36,825 bases of DNA, taken from a virus. The first letter of the stretch is position 1, and each line of letters starts with the position of its first letter. The DNA lies in the IMG/VR virus record IMGVR_UViG_3300046557_000559, positions 1-36,825 of that record; one strand, written 5' to 3'. Of the stretch, positions 14,228-21,341 are shown one piece after another. A program made the position numbers and the translations under genes. The notes beneath the pieces are model-generated. The model saw only the letters and a list, made by a program, of their open reading frames with translations, made no database searches and was not told the DNA's origin.

Positions 14228-15136
14228 GTGAAGACGATCAAGGGCGTCCTCATCACGCCCATGACGCCCATCGCCGCGTTCTTCACCCTCGTATCACTCG
14301 CCTGGACCGGCTACAGCGTCACCGACCTCATGGCAGCCGGCCGATGGGGACTCCTCGCAGCCATCAGCGTCGACGGCCTGTGGGGCGTCGTCCAGTTCCT
14401 CGACTACAAGGGCATCGGCGGCAAAACCGTCCGTGTACTCGGCTGGATCGCCCTCGGCTGCGCTTCCGGACTGCTCGCCTACCACGGATCGACGATCAAC
14501 CCCGCCGCCGCCATCGCAGGCGCCCTCCCGCCCATCGTGGCCAAGACCGCATGGCTCGGCGACATCCGCCTGCGCCGTGACCCGACCGCGCTCACATCCG
14601 GTCAGGAGTCGGAGATCAACGACGTGATCCGCGACTCCGAATACATCGCCCGCATGAAGGCAGCCCAGATCCGCCGTGATGCCGCCGAGGAGATCGCTCT
14701 CATCCAGGCGCAGGCGGATGTGACGCTGGCCCGCGACGAAGCCGACTTCATGGTGGGTCTGGAGCGGCTACGGAAGCGGGCCGAGTTGGAGCGCCGCCGC
14801 CCTCTGGCGCTGGATGCCGGGCCCGAAGCTCAGGCCCCCGAGCCGGAAGCTCACGCGTCTGAGCCCGACCGTCCGCACCACCCCATCGTGGTGGCATCGA
14901 CGCAGCTCACACCGCCTGAGCCCGAGGCCCGGCCCGCTGAACCGGCAGTCCAGCCCTTCGGGTTCTCCGCCCACATCAACGTCCAGTCGGCTCAGCGCGC
15001 TGAGGCCGTCTCCAGGGTCGCTGAGCTCCTGGCTCAGGACTCCGGGCTCACCTCCGGTCAGGTCGCCGAGGAGCTCGGTGTCAGCCCGGCAACGGCGAAG
15101 CGGTACCTGCGCGAGGCGAAGCAGGTGCGCCCGTGA
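14228..15136 (+). CDS. Membrane protein with C-terminal HTH, Spd/Tra-type plasmid transfer family
   Basis: 302 residues, GTG with GGAAGGAG upstream. Three to four membrane helices lie in residues 1-100 (PIAAFFTLVSLAWTGYSVTD, GLLAAISVDGLWGVVQFL, LGWIALGCASGLLAYHG). A charged coiled coil follows at about 130-195, a Pro/Glu linker at 195-245, and an HTH at about 255-302 (RVAELLAQDSGLTSGQVAEE, then LGVSPATAKRYLREA). This is like the membrane plus DNA-binding proteins next to tra/spd genes of Streptomyces plasmids. It would sit in the inner membrane and hold DNA. Coupled to the next gene by GTGA. No TraB translocase in the window. Confidence 0.7.
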   Translation: MKTIKGVLITPMTPIAAFFTLVSLAWTGYSVTDLMAAGRWGLLAAISVDGLWGVVQFLDYKGIGGKTVRVLGWIALGCASGLLAYHGSTINPAAAIAGALPPIVAKTAWLGDIRLRRDPTALTSGQESEINDVIRDSEYIARMKAAQIRRDAAEEIALIQAQADVTLARDEADFMVGLERLRKRAELERRRPLALDAGPEAQAPEPEAHASEPDRPHHPIVVASTQLTPPEPEARPAEPAVQPFGFSAHINVQSAQRAEAVSRVAELLAQDSGLTSGQVAEELGVSPATAKRYLREAKQVRP

Positions 15137-15750
15137 CCACCATCCCCGGCGCGGACGAGATCCGCATCCGCCACATCCTCCGCACCCGAGGCGTAGGCCC
15201 CGACGCCAAGCCCCCGCCACCGATCCCACCGAAGCCCACCCGGCCGCCCCGCGACTGGCTCGACGACATCCTCGACAGCAACACCACGCCGGCCCCGGAA
15301 GAACCCGCCGCCGAGGCCGCCCCGCCCCCGGCCAGCCCCGCGCCGAAGGCAACGGCCGCCAAGCCCAAGAAGCGGAAAAAGCGCCAGCCCCACAACCCGG
15401 CCGCACCGCGTACCGCCTTCGACACCCGGCCGCCCGCACCCCGCCAGTCCCTCCTCGACGCCTGGGACCGCATCCCGCCCCGGCTGAAATGGCTCGCCTA
15501 CCACGCCGCAGCAGCCGGAGCGGGCTGGCGGCTCGGCTGGGTCCACTGGGCCACCAACACCGCAGCCTGGGTCCCCGCCGGGCACTGGGCCGCCCGGTCG
15601 TCATGGGTGCTGTACGGGCTCGGGATCTGCGCCGTTGTCCTCTACCAGCGCACGCGGTCCCGGGCGTGGCCCGTCGCATGGGCCGCCGCCGTCCCCGTCT
15701 CATCCACCGTCGTCGGCGTCCTGCTGTACGGCACCGGCTACCACCACTAG
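15133..15750 (+). CDS. Spd-like membrane protein with basic Pro-rich domain
   Basis: 205 residues. Residues 1-100 are Pro/Ala-rich and basic (KPKKRKKRQ), likely cytoplasmic and possibly DNA-binding; residues about 115-200 contain two to three membrane helices (WLAYHAAAAGAGWRLGWVHW, WVLYGLGICAVVLYQ, AWAAAVPVSSTVVGVLLYG). GTG start overlaps the previous stop. The order and size resemble plasmid spread operons. Function inferred from context. Confidence 0.6.
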   Translation: MTTIPGADEIRIRHILRTRGVGPDAKPPPPIPPKPTRPPRDWLDDILDSNTTPAPEEPAAEAAPPPASPAPKATAAKPKKRKKRQPHNPAAPRTAFDTRPPAPRQSLLDAWDRIPPRLKWLAYHAAAAGAGWRLGWVHWATNTAAWVPAGHWAARSSWVLYGLGICAVVLYQRTRSRAWPVAWAAAVPVSSTVVGVLLYGTGYHH

Positions 15751-15758
15751 GAACCCTC

Positions 15759-16163
15759 GTGAACAGCGTCTTCGGCAACCTCGGCCCGGTCGGTCTCGCC
15801 CTGGTGCTCACCGTGCTGCTGATCGTCGGCATCCCCGGCGGCGGCAAACTCAAGCCGCTCGGCTGGTGGCCCACCCTCATCCTCAGCATGCTCGCGGGAT
15901 CCGCGTACAAGGCCGCAGGCGGGCTGTTCAAGGTCGTCCCGGACTTCCTGAACAGCATCGTCGGCACCGTCACCGGCATGGTCCCCGGCGTGACCATGCC
16001 CGCCCTCGCCCTTGCCCTGGCGATCTTCGTCCTGTTCAAGAAGCTCACCACCAAGCAGATCGGCTTCCTCGGCATCGCGTTCTGGTACGTCGCCGCCGGC
16101 GCCGGGGGCACCTGGTCGTACATCTCCGACTCCATCGCCCACCTCGGGGCCGGCCTGTCGTGA
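15759..16163 (+). CDS. Small polytopic membrane protein (Spd-like)
   Basis: 134 residues, almost wholly hydrophobic. Three to four membrane helices: VGLALVLTVLLIVGIPGG, WWPTLILSMLAGSAYKAAGG, PALALALAIFVLFKKL, IGFLGIAFWYVAAGAGGTW. Starts at GTG 8 bases after the previous stop and ends in a GTGA overlap. It fits the small hydrophobic Spd proteins that form septal channels with TraB in Streptomyces plasmids. Confidence 0.65.
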   Translation: MNSVFGNLGPVGLALVLTVLLIVGIPGGGKLKPLGWWPTLILSMLAGSAYKAAGGLFKVVPDFLNSIVGTVTGMVPGVTMPALALALAIFVLFKKLTTKQIGFLGIAFWYVAAGAGGTWSYISDSIAHLGAGLS

Positions 16164-16930
16164 CCTTCATCAGCCTGCGCAAACACGAGCCGGAGCCTGT
16201 CGACGAGGACCTCGACGAGGCCGAGGAAGAGCAGGGCGAGCCAGCGGTAGAGGAGCAGCCGGGCACCTGGACGGGCGCACTCCTCGTTGGCATCCGAGGC
16301 CCTGGAGTCTGGCTCACGGCCCGCTTTGGCATCACCACCGCGTGGACCGTGCACGCCATCGCCCTGTGGGCCGTCGGCTTCTACCGCGGCTGGGTGGCCG
16401 CAAGCATCGTGCCGGCCTGGCTGCTGGCCGTCCTTCTGTTCATCCCGCGTGAGCACCTCGACCGGCTCTCCGCCGCCGTCGAACGCCGCCACACACGCAG
16501 CCCCGAGGCCGCACCCGAAGACGCCTCCGAAGCGGACGAAGAACCGGTCCTCAACCCGATCGTCACGGTCCTGTGGAGGCTCATCGGTGACGCCCCCGGC
16601 GTGCACCTCAAGGCCCTCACCGAGCACCTCCAGGCCGCCGCCCCCGAACACCCCATCGACCGGGCCGAAGTGCGGGCCAAAATCACCGCCCTCCAGATCC
16701 CCGTCCGAGGGTCCGTCCGGGATGCCGCTGGCCGGGTGAATGAGGGGGTCCACCGGGACGACCTCACAGCCTGGCACGAGGCCCTCCCCCAGACCGGGCC
16801 CGGTGCCCCTTCCGAGAGCCGTAGCGGCCCCGTAGCTACGGCCCTGACCTGCGATGTAGGAGACGCCGCTACAGACGTAGCTACGCCCCTCTCGGCGTTC
16901 CGCAGCCTCTTGCGGAGAGGGGGTGCGTGA
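16160..16930 (+). CDS. Membrane protein with C-terminal winged helix
   Basis: 256 residues. An acidic N-terminus (EPEPVDEDLDEAEEEQGE), two membrane helices at about 60-100 (TAWTVHAIALWAVGFYRGWV, ASIVPAWLLAVLLFI), then a wHTH-like domain at about 130-190 (IVTVLWRLIGDAPGVHLKAL, DRAEVRAKITALQI). This pairs membrane anchoring with DNA binding, as the first gene of the operon does. It ends in a TGATG overlap with the next gene. The spread/tether role is inference. Confidence 0.65.
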   Translation: MTFISLRKHEPEPVDEDLDEAEEEQGEPAVEEQPGTWTGALLVGIRGPGVWLTARFGITTAWTVHAIALWAVGFYRGWVAASIVPAWLLAVLLFIPREHLDRLSAAVERRHTRSPEAAPEDASEADEEPVLNPIVTVLWRLIGDAPGVHLKALTEHLQAAAPEHPIDRAEVRAKITALQIPVRGSVRDAAGRVNEGVHRDDLTAWHEALPQTGPGAPSESRSGPVATALTCDVGDAATDVATPLSAFRSLLRRGGA

Positions 16931-17184
16931 TGCCCTGGCAGTACGAATGCCGGGCCTGCGACGCCGTCTCCCCGGCCAGACACGACCAGCGCGAAGACGC
17001 CGAGGACGACCTCGCCGAGCACCGCCAGGCCGCGCACGGAGGGCTGGCGCCGGCCGCCGGGGACAGTGTGCGGCGCGTGCATGCGGAGGCCCGGGGCGAC
17101 GGACTGCTGCCGTCGGGCTGGCCGTGGGCGCTGCTGTTCCTGCTCGCCCTGGTCCTGGCGAACTGCTGGGGCCCGCACCGATAG
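16930..17184 (+). CDS. Zinc-finger protein with C-terminal membrane anchor
   Basis: 84 residues; MPWQYECRACDAVSPARHDQ starts a CxxC...H motif continued by HRQAAHGGL, and WALLFLLALVLANCW at the end is a membrane helix. Small proteins with this CxxC plus membrane tail follow spd genes in Streptomyces plasmids and integrative elements, from memory. Likely part of the same membrane complex. Confidence 0.65.
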   Translation: MPWQYECRACDAVSPARHDQREDAEDDLAEHRQAAHGGLAPAAGDSVRRVHAEARGDGLLPSGWPWALLFLLALVLANCWGPHR

Positions 17185-17187
17185 ACC

Positions 17188-17227
17188 CCGGGACGGCCAC
17201 TCGCCTGGCAGCTGCTGGCCGTCCCGG
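17188..17227 (+). terminator. Strong terminator-like hairpin after the Spd-like operon
   Basis: CCGGGACGGCCA and TGGCCGTCCCGG form a perfect 12-bp stem, 16-base loop, four bases after the stop at 17184. Confidence 0.6.
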
Positions 17228-17262
17228 TTCCCATCCCAACCGATCGAGACGGAGACATCATC

Positions 17263-17397
17263 ATGCCCCTGCCCACCGGCATGCCGACGCGTGACCCCAA
17301 CCGACAGACCGACCGGTCCGACACGTACGACAGCAAGCGCGCCGGGTACTACCCGCCGCCGAAGACCCCGGCCCCGTCGAAGCCGCCCGCGAAGTAG
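17263..17397 (+). CDS. 44-residue Pro/Lys-rich peptide
   Basis: The ATG is preceded by GACGGAGACATCATC. A polar basic peptide ending in PPPKTPAPSKPPAK, with no motif. It is followed by a terminator and thus a separate unit. Too short for confident assignment, but the ribosome binding site supports it. Confidence 0.5.
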   Translation: MPLPTGMPTRDPNRQTDRSDTYDSKRAGYYPPPKTPAPSKPPAK

Positions 17398-17425
17398 CCG
17401 GCCGCCTGCGACACTGGATACGACG

Positions 17426-17458
17426 AAGGCCCGCCGCGTTCCCCGTGCGGCGGGCCTT
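17426..17458. terminator. Bidirectional terminator
   Basis: AAGGCCCGCCGC, 9-base loop, GCGGCGGGCCTT: a perfect 12-bp stem ending in TTT. Serves the plus-strand peptide gene and the convergent minus-strand gene. Confidence 0.75.
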
Positions 17459-17479
17459 TGCTGTGGGCGGGCGCGGAGA

Positions 17480-17698
17480 TCACATCCGGAACACGTGGTC
17501 CGAATGCAGGGCGTCCTCTTCCGTCATCTCGTCCTCACCCATGAGTTCCGAGGTTGCGTCCGCCTCGTCCTCCAGACAGGTCTTGTGCCACACCTCGCGC
17601 GGTCGGGGCGTGCCAGTGCCGTCGACCTCAGCGGGACGGATGGTGCGGTCCTGCGGGGTGGTGCGCTTGCCGCAGTCTTCACATTTAGGGGCGGGCAT
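17480..17698 (-). CDS. Small zinc-finger protein on the minus strand
   Basis: 72 residues. The ATG at 17698 has GAGGAGAG on the minus strand nine bases away, better than the longer frame. CEDCGKRT at residues 6-13 and WHKTCLEDE near 37-45 form a Cys/His site; the C-terminus is acidic. Divergent from the 17886 gene across a region with an inverted repeat and hairpin. Possibly a regulator. Confidence 0.65.
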   Translation of the reverse strand: MPAPKCEDCGKRTTPQDRTIRPAEVDGTGTPRPREVWHKTCLEDEADATSELMGEDEMTEEDALHSDHVFRM

Positions 17699-17760
17699 CG
17701 TCAGCTCTCCTCGGTGGTGTTGGGGTCTCCCATCAGATAACGACGCTCCGACACAGAAGT

Positions 17761-17855
17761 GGGCCCGTCTGCCGCCGCAGACGAGCCCGCCACCCCACGC
17801 CTCACCACCACCCACACTACAACGCCGTTACCATCACACCACGAGTACCGGTAAC
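17761..17855. promoter_or_regulatory. Divergent intergenic region with hairpin and inverted repeat
   Basis: CGTCTGC, loop CGCC, GCAGACG (17766-17783), extended by GGGC/GCCC. Further right GTTACC (17827-17832) and GGTAAC (17850-17855) form an inverted repeat 27 bases before the ATG at 17886's ribosome binding region. On the minus strand TTATCT (17734-17739) could be a -10 for the 17698 gene. Confidence 0.4.
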
Positions 17856-17885
17856 CAGCCCGCCACCCGCACCCCGGAGCAACCC

Positions 17886-18458
17886 ATGGCGACGCTTGAC
17901 GACCTCATCCGCGACCTTCTCGACACCTACCGAGGCGACGCCGACCGCCCCGGCGACGGCGGCCCCGGCCTCATCACCCGCCTTGACAACCTCATCCAAC
18001 GCACCACCCAACCCCGGCAAACCGGCGGACACTCGACACCCGGCAGCCGGCCACCCGCCAGCCTCGACGCCGTCCACTGGGCGACCCGCATCAAATCCGA
18101 GGCCGTCGTCCTCGACATGGAGCTACGCGCCTCCAGCCACCCGCAGCGCTGGGACCGGGCCATGCGCGCCATCCCGCCCACAGCGGAGCAGACCGACGGC
18201 GTCACCGAGGCCATGCGCACCGTCGGGCAGTGGCACGGCACCTGCCTCACGGTCCTCGGGTTGCGGCAGCCGTCCACGCACTTCCGGCACGCCCTGTGCC
18301 TCGTCTGCGGCGCCCGCACCATATACGGACGGGCGGACGACGACCGGCCCCGCGCATGGTGCACGAACCCCGAGTGCGCGGACGAGGACGGGCGTCCGGC
18401 ACGGTACGACGGGACGCGCATGTACCTGCTGACGACCAACCTGGCAGCCGCGTCATGA
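17886..18458 (+). CDS. Hypothetical protein with C-terminal zinc ribbon
   Basis: 190 residues from the ATG at 17886 (CCCCGGAGCAACCC upstream). The N-terminal half is helical (TLDDLIRDLLDTYRG, DAVHWATRIKSEAVVLDMEL). The C-terminal part has CLVCGARTIYG and CTNPECADEDG, a four-Cys ribbon. Similar proteins precede terminase clusters in actinophages, to my memory. Coupled by ATGA to an HTH protein. Function unknown. Confidence 0.65.
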   Translation: MATLDDLIRDLLDTYRGDADRPGDGGPGLITRLDNLIQRTTQPRQTGGHSTPGSRPPASLDAVHWATRIKSEAVVLDMELRASSHPQRWDRAMRAIPPTAEQTDGVTEAMRTVGQWHGTCLTVLGLRQPSTHFRHALCLVCGARTIYGRADDDRPRAWCTNPECADEDGRPARYDGTRMYLLTTNLAAAS

Positions 18459-18676
18459 CCACCAGGCAGGCAGGCCGGGATGGCCGCTCTCTCGTGGACA
18501 CCACAGCCGCCGCGTATTCCCTCGGCATGAAGCCCGGCAGCTTCCGAGGCTGGGCCGTACGCCACCACATCAAGCACACCAGCTCCCGACCCAACCCCAA
18601 CGGCGGCCAAGCAACCGCCCTATGGGATCTCGCCGATATCGCCCAAGCCCTTGACAAGCACAGCGCTGCCGCTTGA
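18455..18676 (+). CDS. Small MerR/excisionase-like HTH protein
   Basis: 73 residues, ATGA overlap with the preceding gene. DTTAAAYSLGMKPGSFRGWA is the first half of a winged HTH seen in MerR and excisionase-like proteins; the rest, ending LWDLADIAQALDKH, completes the wing. Likely a DNA-binding factor near the packaging start. Whether it is an excisionase cannot be settled, as no integrase is in the window. Confidence 0.7.
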   Translation: MTTRQAGRDGRSLVDTTAAAYSLGMKPGSFRGWAVRHHIKHTSSRPNPNGGQATALWDLADIAQALDKHSAAA

Positions 18677-18702
18677 CGCAGGCCCAGCACGCAGCGCATG
18701 AT
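18673..18702 (+). promoter_or_regulatory. Candidate sigma-70-type promoter before the late region
   Basis: TTGACG (18673-18678), 18-base spacer, CATGAT (18697-18702). It overlaps the end of the small HTH gene and lies upstream of a hairpin and the first genes of the late region. Confidence 0.4.
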
Positions 18703-18729
18703 CTGTCATGTTGGACGTATTGCCTCATG

Positions 18730-18749
18730 AGGCCCGGGAGACCGGGCCT
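18730..18749 (+). terminator. Short hairpin in the leader of the 18771 gene
   Basis: AGGCCCGG, loop GAGA, CCGGGCCT: a compact 8-bp stem followed by T and CGG. May end the upstream transcript or attenuate the candidate promoter just before it. Confidence 0.5.
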
Positions 18750-18770
18750 TCGGCATGTCCGGAGGCAACC

Positions 18771-19028
18771 ATGACCGAGCCGCGACTCATCGCCCTCGCC
18801 GTCACCGCCGAACTCACCGACGCATTCGAGCAACACGCACACCTACTCGCACCAGCACGCATCCACCACCGCGAACAAGACGGACCACGCCAGTACCTGT
18901 ACTGGATGGACGCCCCCAACGCTCCCGCCGACGCCCACGCCATGACCCCCACGTTCACCCGAGGCGACACCGGGGACATCAGCCTCCACTCGATCGACTG
19001 GTACGACGCTGACGACGACCTGCTGTAG
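18771..19028 (+). CDS. Hypothetical acidic protein
   Basis: 85 residues; the ATG is preceded by GGAGGCAACC, the best ribosome binding site in this stretch, so the longer frame start is rejected. LIALAVTAELTDAFEQHAHL and an acidic end (WYDADDDLL). No motif recognised. First gene after the hairpin, upstream of the HNH gene. Confidence 0.65.
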   Translation: MTEPRLIALAVTAELTDAFEQHAHLLAPARIHHREQDGPRQYLYWMDAPNAPADAHAMTPTFTRGDTGDISLHSIDWYDADDDLL

Positions 19029-19039
19029 CGGGGGTGGCC

Positions 19040-19333
19040 ATGGCCTACAACCCCGGACGCTCCGGCACCCCATGGCTCAAGGTCCAGGCACAGGTCTACG
19101 CAGAAGAAACCCACTGCTGGTTGTGCCGCAAGCACGTCGACCAGTCCCTGCCGCGCACGCACCCGATGAGCCGCACCGTCGACCACGTCCACGAGATGTG
19201 GCAAGGCGGCGACCCCCTCGACCGGCAGAACTGCAGGCTCGCGCACCGGCGCTGCAACACCGCCAAGTCCAACCGGCTTCGGGGCAGGTCACGGCCGCCG
19301 ACGGGGTTCACGATCAACGCGGCAGCGCTCTGA
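19040..19333 (+). CDS. HNH endonuclease next to terminase
   Basis: 97 residues. CWLCRK, then VDHVHEMWQGGDP, NCRLAHRRCNTAKSNR: the HNH core with zinc ligands, His-Asp-His equivalents and the CNTAKS signature. ATG 19040 is chosen because GGGGGTG sits five bases before it. HNH proteins beside terminase (for example HK97 gp74) act with terminase in cos cleavage and packaging; the same role fits here. Confidence 0.88.
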   Translation: MAYNPGRSGTPWLKVQAQVYAEETHCWLCRKHVDQSLPRTHPMSRTVDHVHEMWQGGDPLDRQNCRLAHRRCNTAKSNRLRGRSRPPTGFTINAAAL

Positions 19334-19413
19334 CCTGCGGAAACGCGGGCGAGATCGGCGATCACGCCTCTGACCTGCACGTATGCCCCTGACCTGCGGA
19401 AATGCGTTTTTTT
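19328..19413. repeat. Three TGACCTGC repeats and T7 tract before terminase
   Basis: CTCTGACCTGCGGAAACGCG at 19328, CTCTGACCTGCAC at 19368 and CCCTGACCTGCGGAAATGCG at 19387, followed by seven T's (19407-19413). Lies in the gap between the HNH and small terminase genes, where cos or terminase-binding sites are often found. Confidence 0.5.
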
Positions 19414-19507
19414 GTGATCATGGTCTTTGACCCCGCCCTCACCTGAAAGTCCTCTCCCCCCGAGACGTTTTTTCGAGGACGCGCAGATGATCATGAAGGG
19501 GTTCGGG

Positions 19508-19867
19508 ATGGCGCAGAACGGTCCAGACGCCCCCGGCGGACTCGATGCGCGCGGCCGGAAGCTGTGGTCCGAGATGATCGCGGAGCGGGAGTTGGGCCCT
19601 GCGGATCTGGTGCTTCTGGAGGAGGCCTGTCGCATTGCCGATCGACTCCAGGTGCTCGATGAGCTTATCGCGGAAAACCAGGCGCACTACAGCGACATGC
19701 TGAAGTTTCTCGCTGAATCCCGGCAGCAATCAGGGGCTCTTCGGGCGCTCTTGGGCGATGTCCGGCGGGATGCGGCTTCCTCGGATGACACGAGCAGGCC
19801 GGAGGTCACGGGTGTCTCGGACCTCACTGCGCGGATCGCTGAGCGGCGCCAGCAGGCCGAGGGTTGA
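19508..19867 (+). CDS. terS: Phage terminase small subunit (P27-like)
   Basis: 119 residues. ATG 19508 has AAGGGG seven bases before it and yields the typical short start MAQNGPDAPGGLDARGRKLW; earlier in-frame ATGs at 19487 and 19493 are possible. WSEMIAERELGPADLVLLEE and EACRIADRLQVLDELIAE are the helical core of P27-type small terminases, which recognise the packaging site. It overlaps the large subunit by 56 bases. Confidence 0.85.
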   Translation: MAQNGPDAPGGLDARGRKLWSEMIAERELGPADLVLLEEACRIADRLQVLDELIAENQAHYSDMLKFLAESRQQSGALRALLGDVRRDAASSDDTSRPEVTGVSDLTARIAERRQQAEG

Positions 19868-21329
19868 CCTTGCTCCGCCGTACGCGTACACGCTGGGGCC
19901 GGAGGCGAGGGAACTGGCCGGCCGGGGCGGGCTGACGCTGGATCCGTGGCAGGCCGATGCGCTCGATCTGCTGCTGGCCTGCCGTGCCGATGGCAAGTGG
20001 GCGTGCTTCGAGTACTGCGAGTTCGTGGCCCGGCAGAACGGCAAGGGCTCTCTGCTTGAGGCCCGCGTCCTCGCCGGGTTCTTGCTCCTGGACGAGCAGC
20101 TGATCATGTGGTCGGCGCACGAGTACAAGACGTCGATGGAAGCGTTCCGCCGCTTCAAGACCTTGCTCAAGCGGCTTGGCACGCCAGTGTCCGAGAACCT
20201 GATCACCGTGGGTGGCGTACTCGTCAAGGTCGTCAACACCAACGGTGAAGAGGGCTTCGAGCGACTCGACACCGGTGCTCGGGTGAAGTTCATCGCCCGG
20301 TCGAAGGGCTCGGGCCGCGGCTTCTCCGGCGACCTGAACGTCATCGATGAGGCGTTCGCGTACACGCTGCTCCAGCAGGACGCGCTGATGCCGACGATGT
20401 CGGCCCGGCCCAACCCGCAGATCATCTACACCTCGTCGCCGCCGCTGGACGGCGGGAGCGGTGAGGTGATGTTCGCCCTTCGGGAGCGGGCGGAGGCCGG
20501 CGGGGATGACTCGCTCGGCTACCGGGACTGGGGTGTCGAGGGCGACCTCGACCATCTCGACAAACTCGACCTGGACGACCGGGCGCTGTGGGCGGCTTCC
20601 AATCCGGCGCTGGGGATTCGGCTGACGGTCGAGACGATCCTGCGCGAGCGGCGGTCGATGGGTGATGCCGGGTTTGCGCGTGAGCGGCTGTGTGTCTGGC
20701 CTCGTAAGTCGCAGGGCAACGTCGTCATCGACGCCGGGGTGTGGGCGCGGCTTGCCGATGGCGAGTCGCGGCGTACGGGTGGTGTGGCGATCGGCGTGGA
20801 CTTGTCGCCGCTGCGGGACTATGCCGCGATCTGTGTGTACGGGGTCCGTGAGGACGGCCTCGGGCATGTGCAGCTGGCCGACTACCGTCCCGGCTCGAAG
20901 TGGCTGATCCCGCGCCTTGCTGAGCTGCGGGACGCGCTGGGTCCGGTGGCGGTGGCGATGGGCCGGGGGACGTTCGCGTTCCTGGAGACCGAACTGTCCA
21001 AAGCTGACTTCGCCAAGCCGGAGGATCCGGAGCAGCCGGAGTCCGGTGACCTGGCGGTGACGGGAGCCGTGGACATGGCCGCCGCCGCCGGCCAGTTGCT
21101 GGAAGCGATCCGTGAGGAGAGTTTCCGGTACGTGCCGAGCCGGCAGCTGGATGTCGCCGTGGCTGGCGCGAAGACGAGGCAGACCTCGGACACGATTGCG
21201 TGGACTGCGAAGGGTGCCGAGACCGACATCAGTCCTCTGGTAGCCATGACGCTCGCCCGCTGGTCCTATGTGACCCGTTCTCATCTGCTCGCCGGCTCCG
21301 CTTACAACGTCCTCGACTCGGTCTTCTAG
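19812..21329 (+). CDS. terL: Phage terminase large subunit (HK97-type)
   Basis: 505 residues from GTG 19812 with GGAGG six bases before; an earlier ATG at 19785 lacks such a site. LTLDPWQADALDLLLA opens the ATPase domain. Walker A is ARQNGKGS, Walker B is LNVIDEAFA, followed by motif III-like IIYTSSPP. The C-terminal nuclease domain starts around IGVDLSPLRDYAAI, with the catalytic Asp. It drives DNA into the prohead and cuts it. Overlaps the small subunit gene; followed by the portal gene. Confidence 0.95.
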   Translation: MSRTSLRGSLSGASRPRVDLAPPYAYTLGPEARELAGRGGLTLDPWQADALDLLLACRADGKWACFEYCEFVARQNGKGSLLEARVLAGFLLLDEQLIMWSAHEYKTSMEAFRRFKTLLKRLGTPVSENLITVGGVLVKVVNTNGEEGFERLDTGARVKFIARSKGSGRGFSGDLNVIDEAFAYTLLQQDALMPTMSARPNPQIIYTSSPPLDGGSGEVMFALRERAEAGGDDSLGYRDWGVEGDLDHLDKLDLDDRALWAASNPALGIRLTVETILRERRSMGDAGFARERLCVWPRKSQGNVVIDAGVWARLADGESRRTGGVAIGVDLSPLRDYAAICVYGVREDGLGHVQLADYRPGSKWLIPRLAELRDALGPVAVAMGRGTFAFLETELSKADFAKPEDPEQPESGDLAVTGAVDMAAAAGQLLEAIREESFRYVPSRQLDVAVAGAKTRQTSDTIAWTAKGAETDISPLVAMTLARWSYVTRSHLLAGSAYNVLDSVF

Positions 21330-21341
21330 GGAGCGGTGCGC

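Noticed and set aside
14768-17239. 823-residue open frame on the minus strand
   Set aside because: It is opposite a set of coupled membrane genes with good starts; low-complexity Arg/Gly/Pro/Ser composition with no motif is the usual shadow of GC-rich codon third positions.
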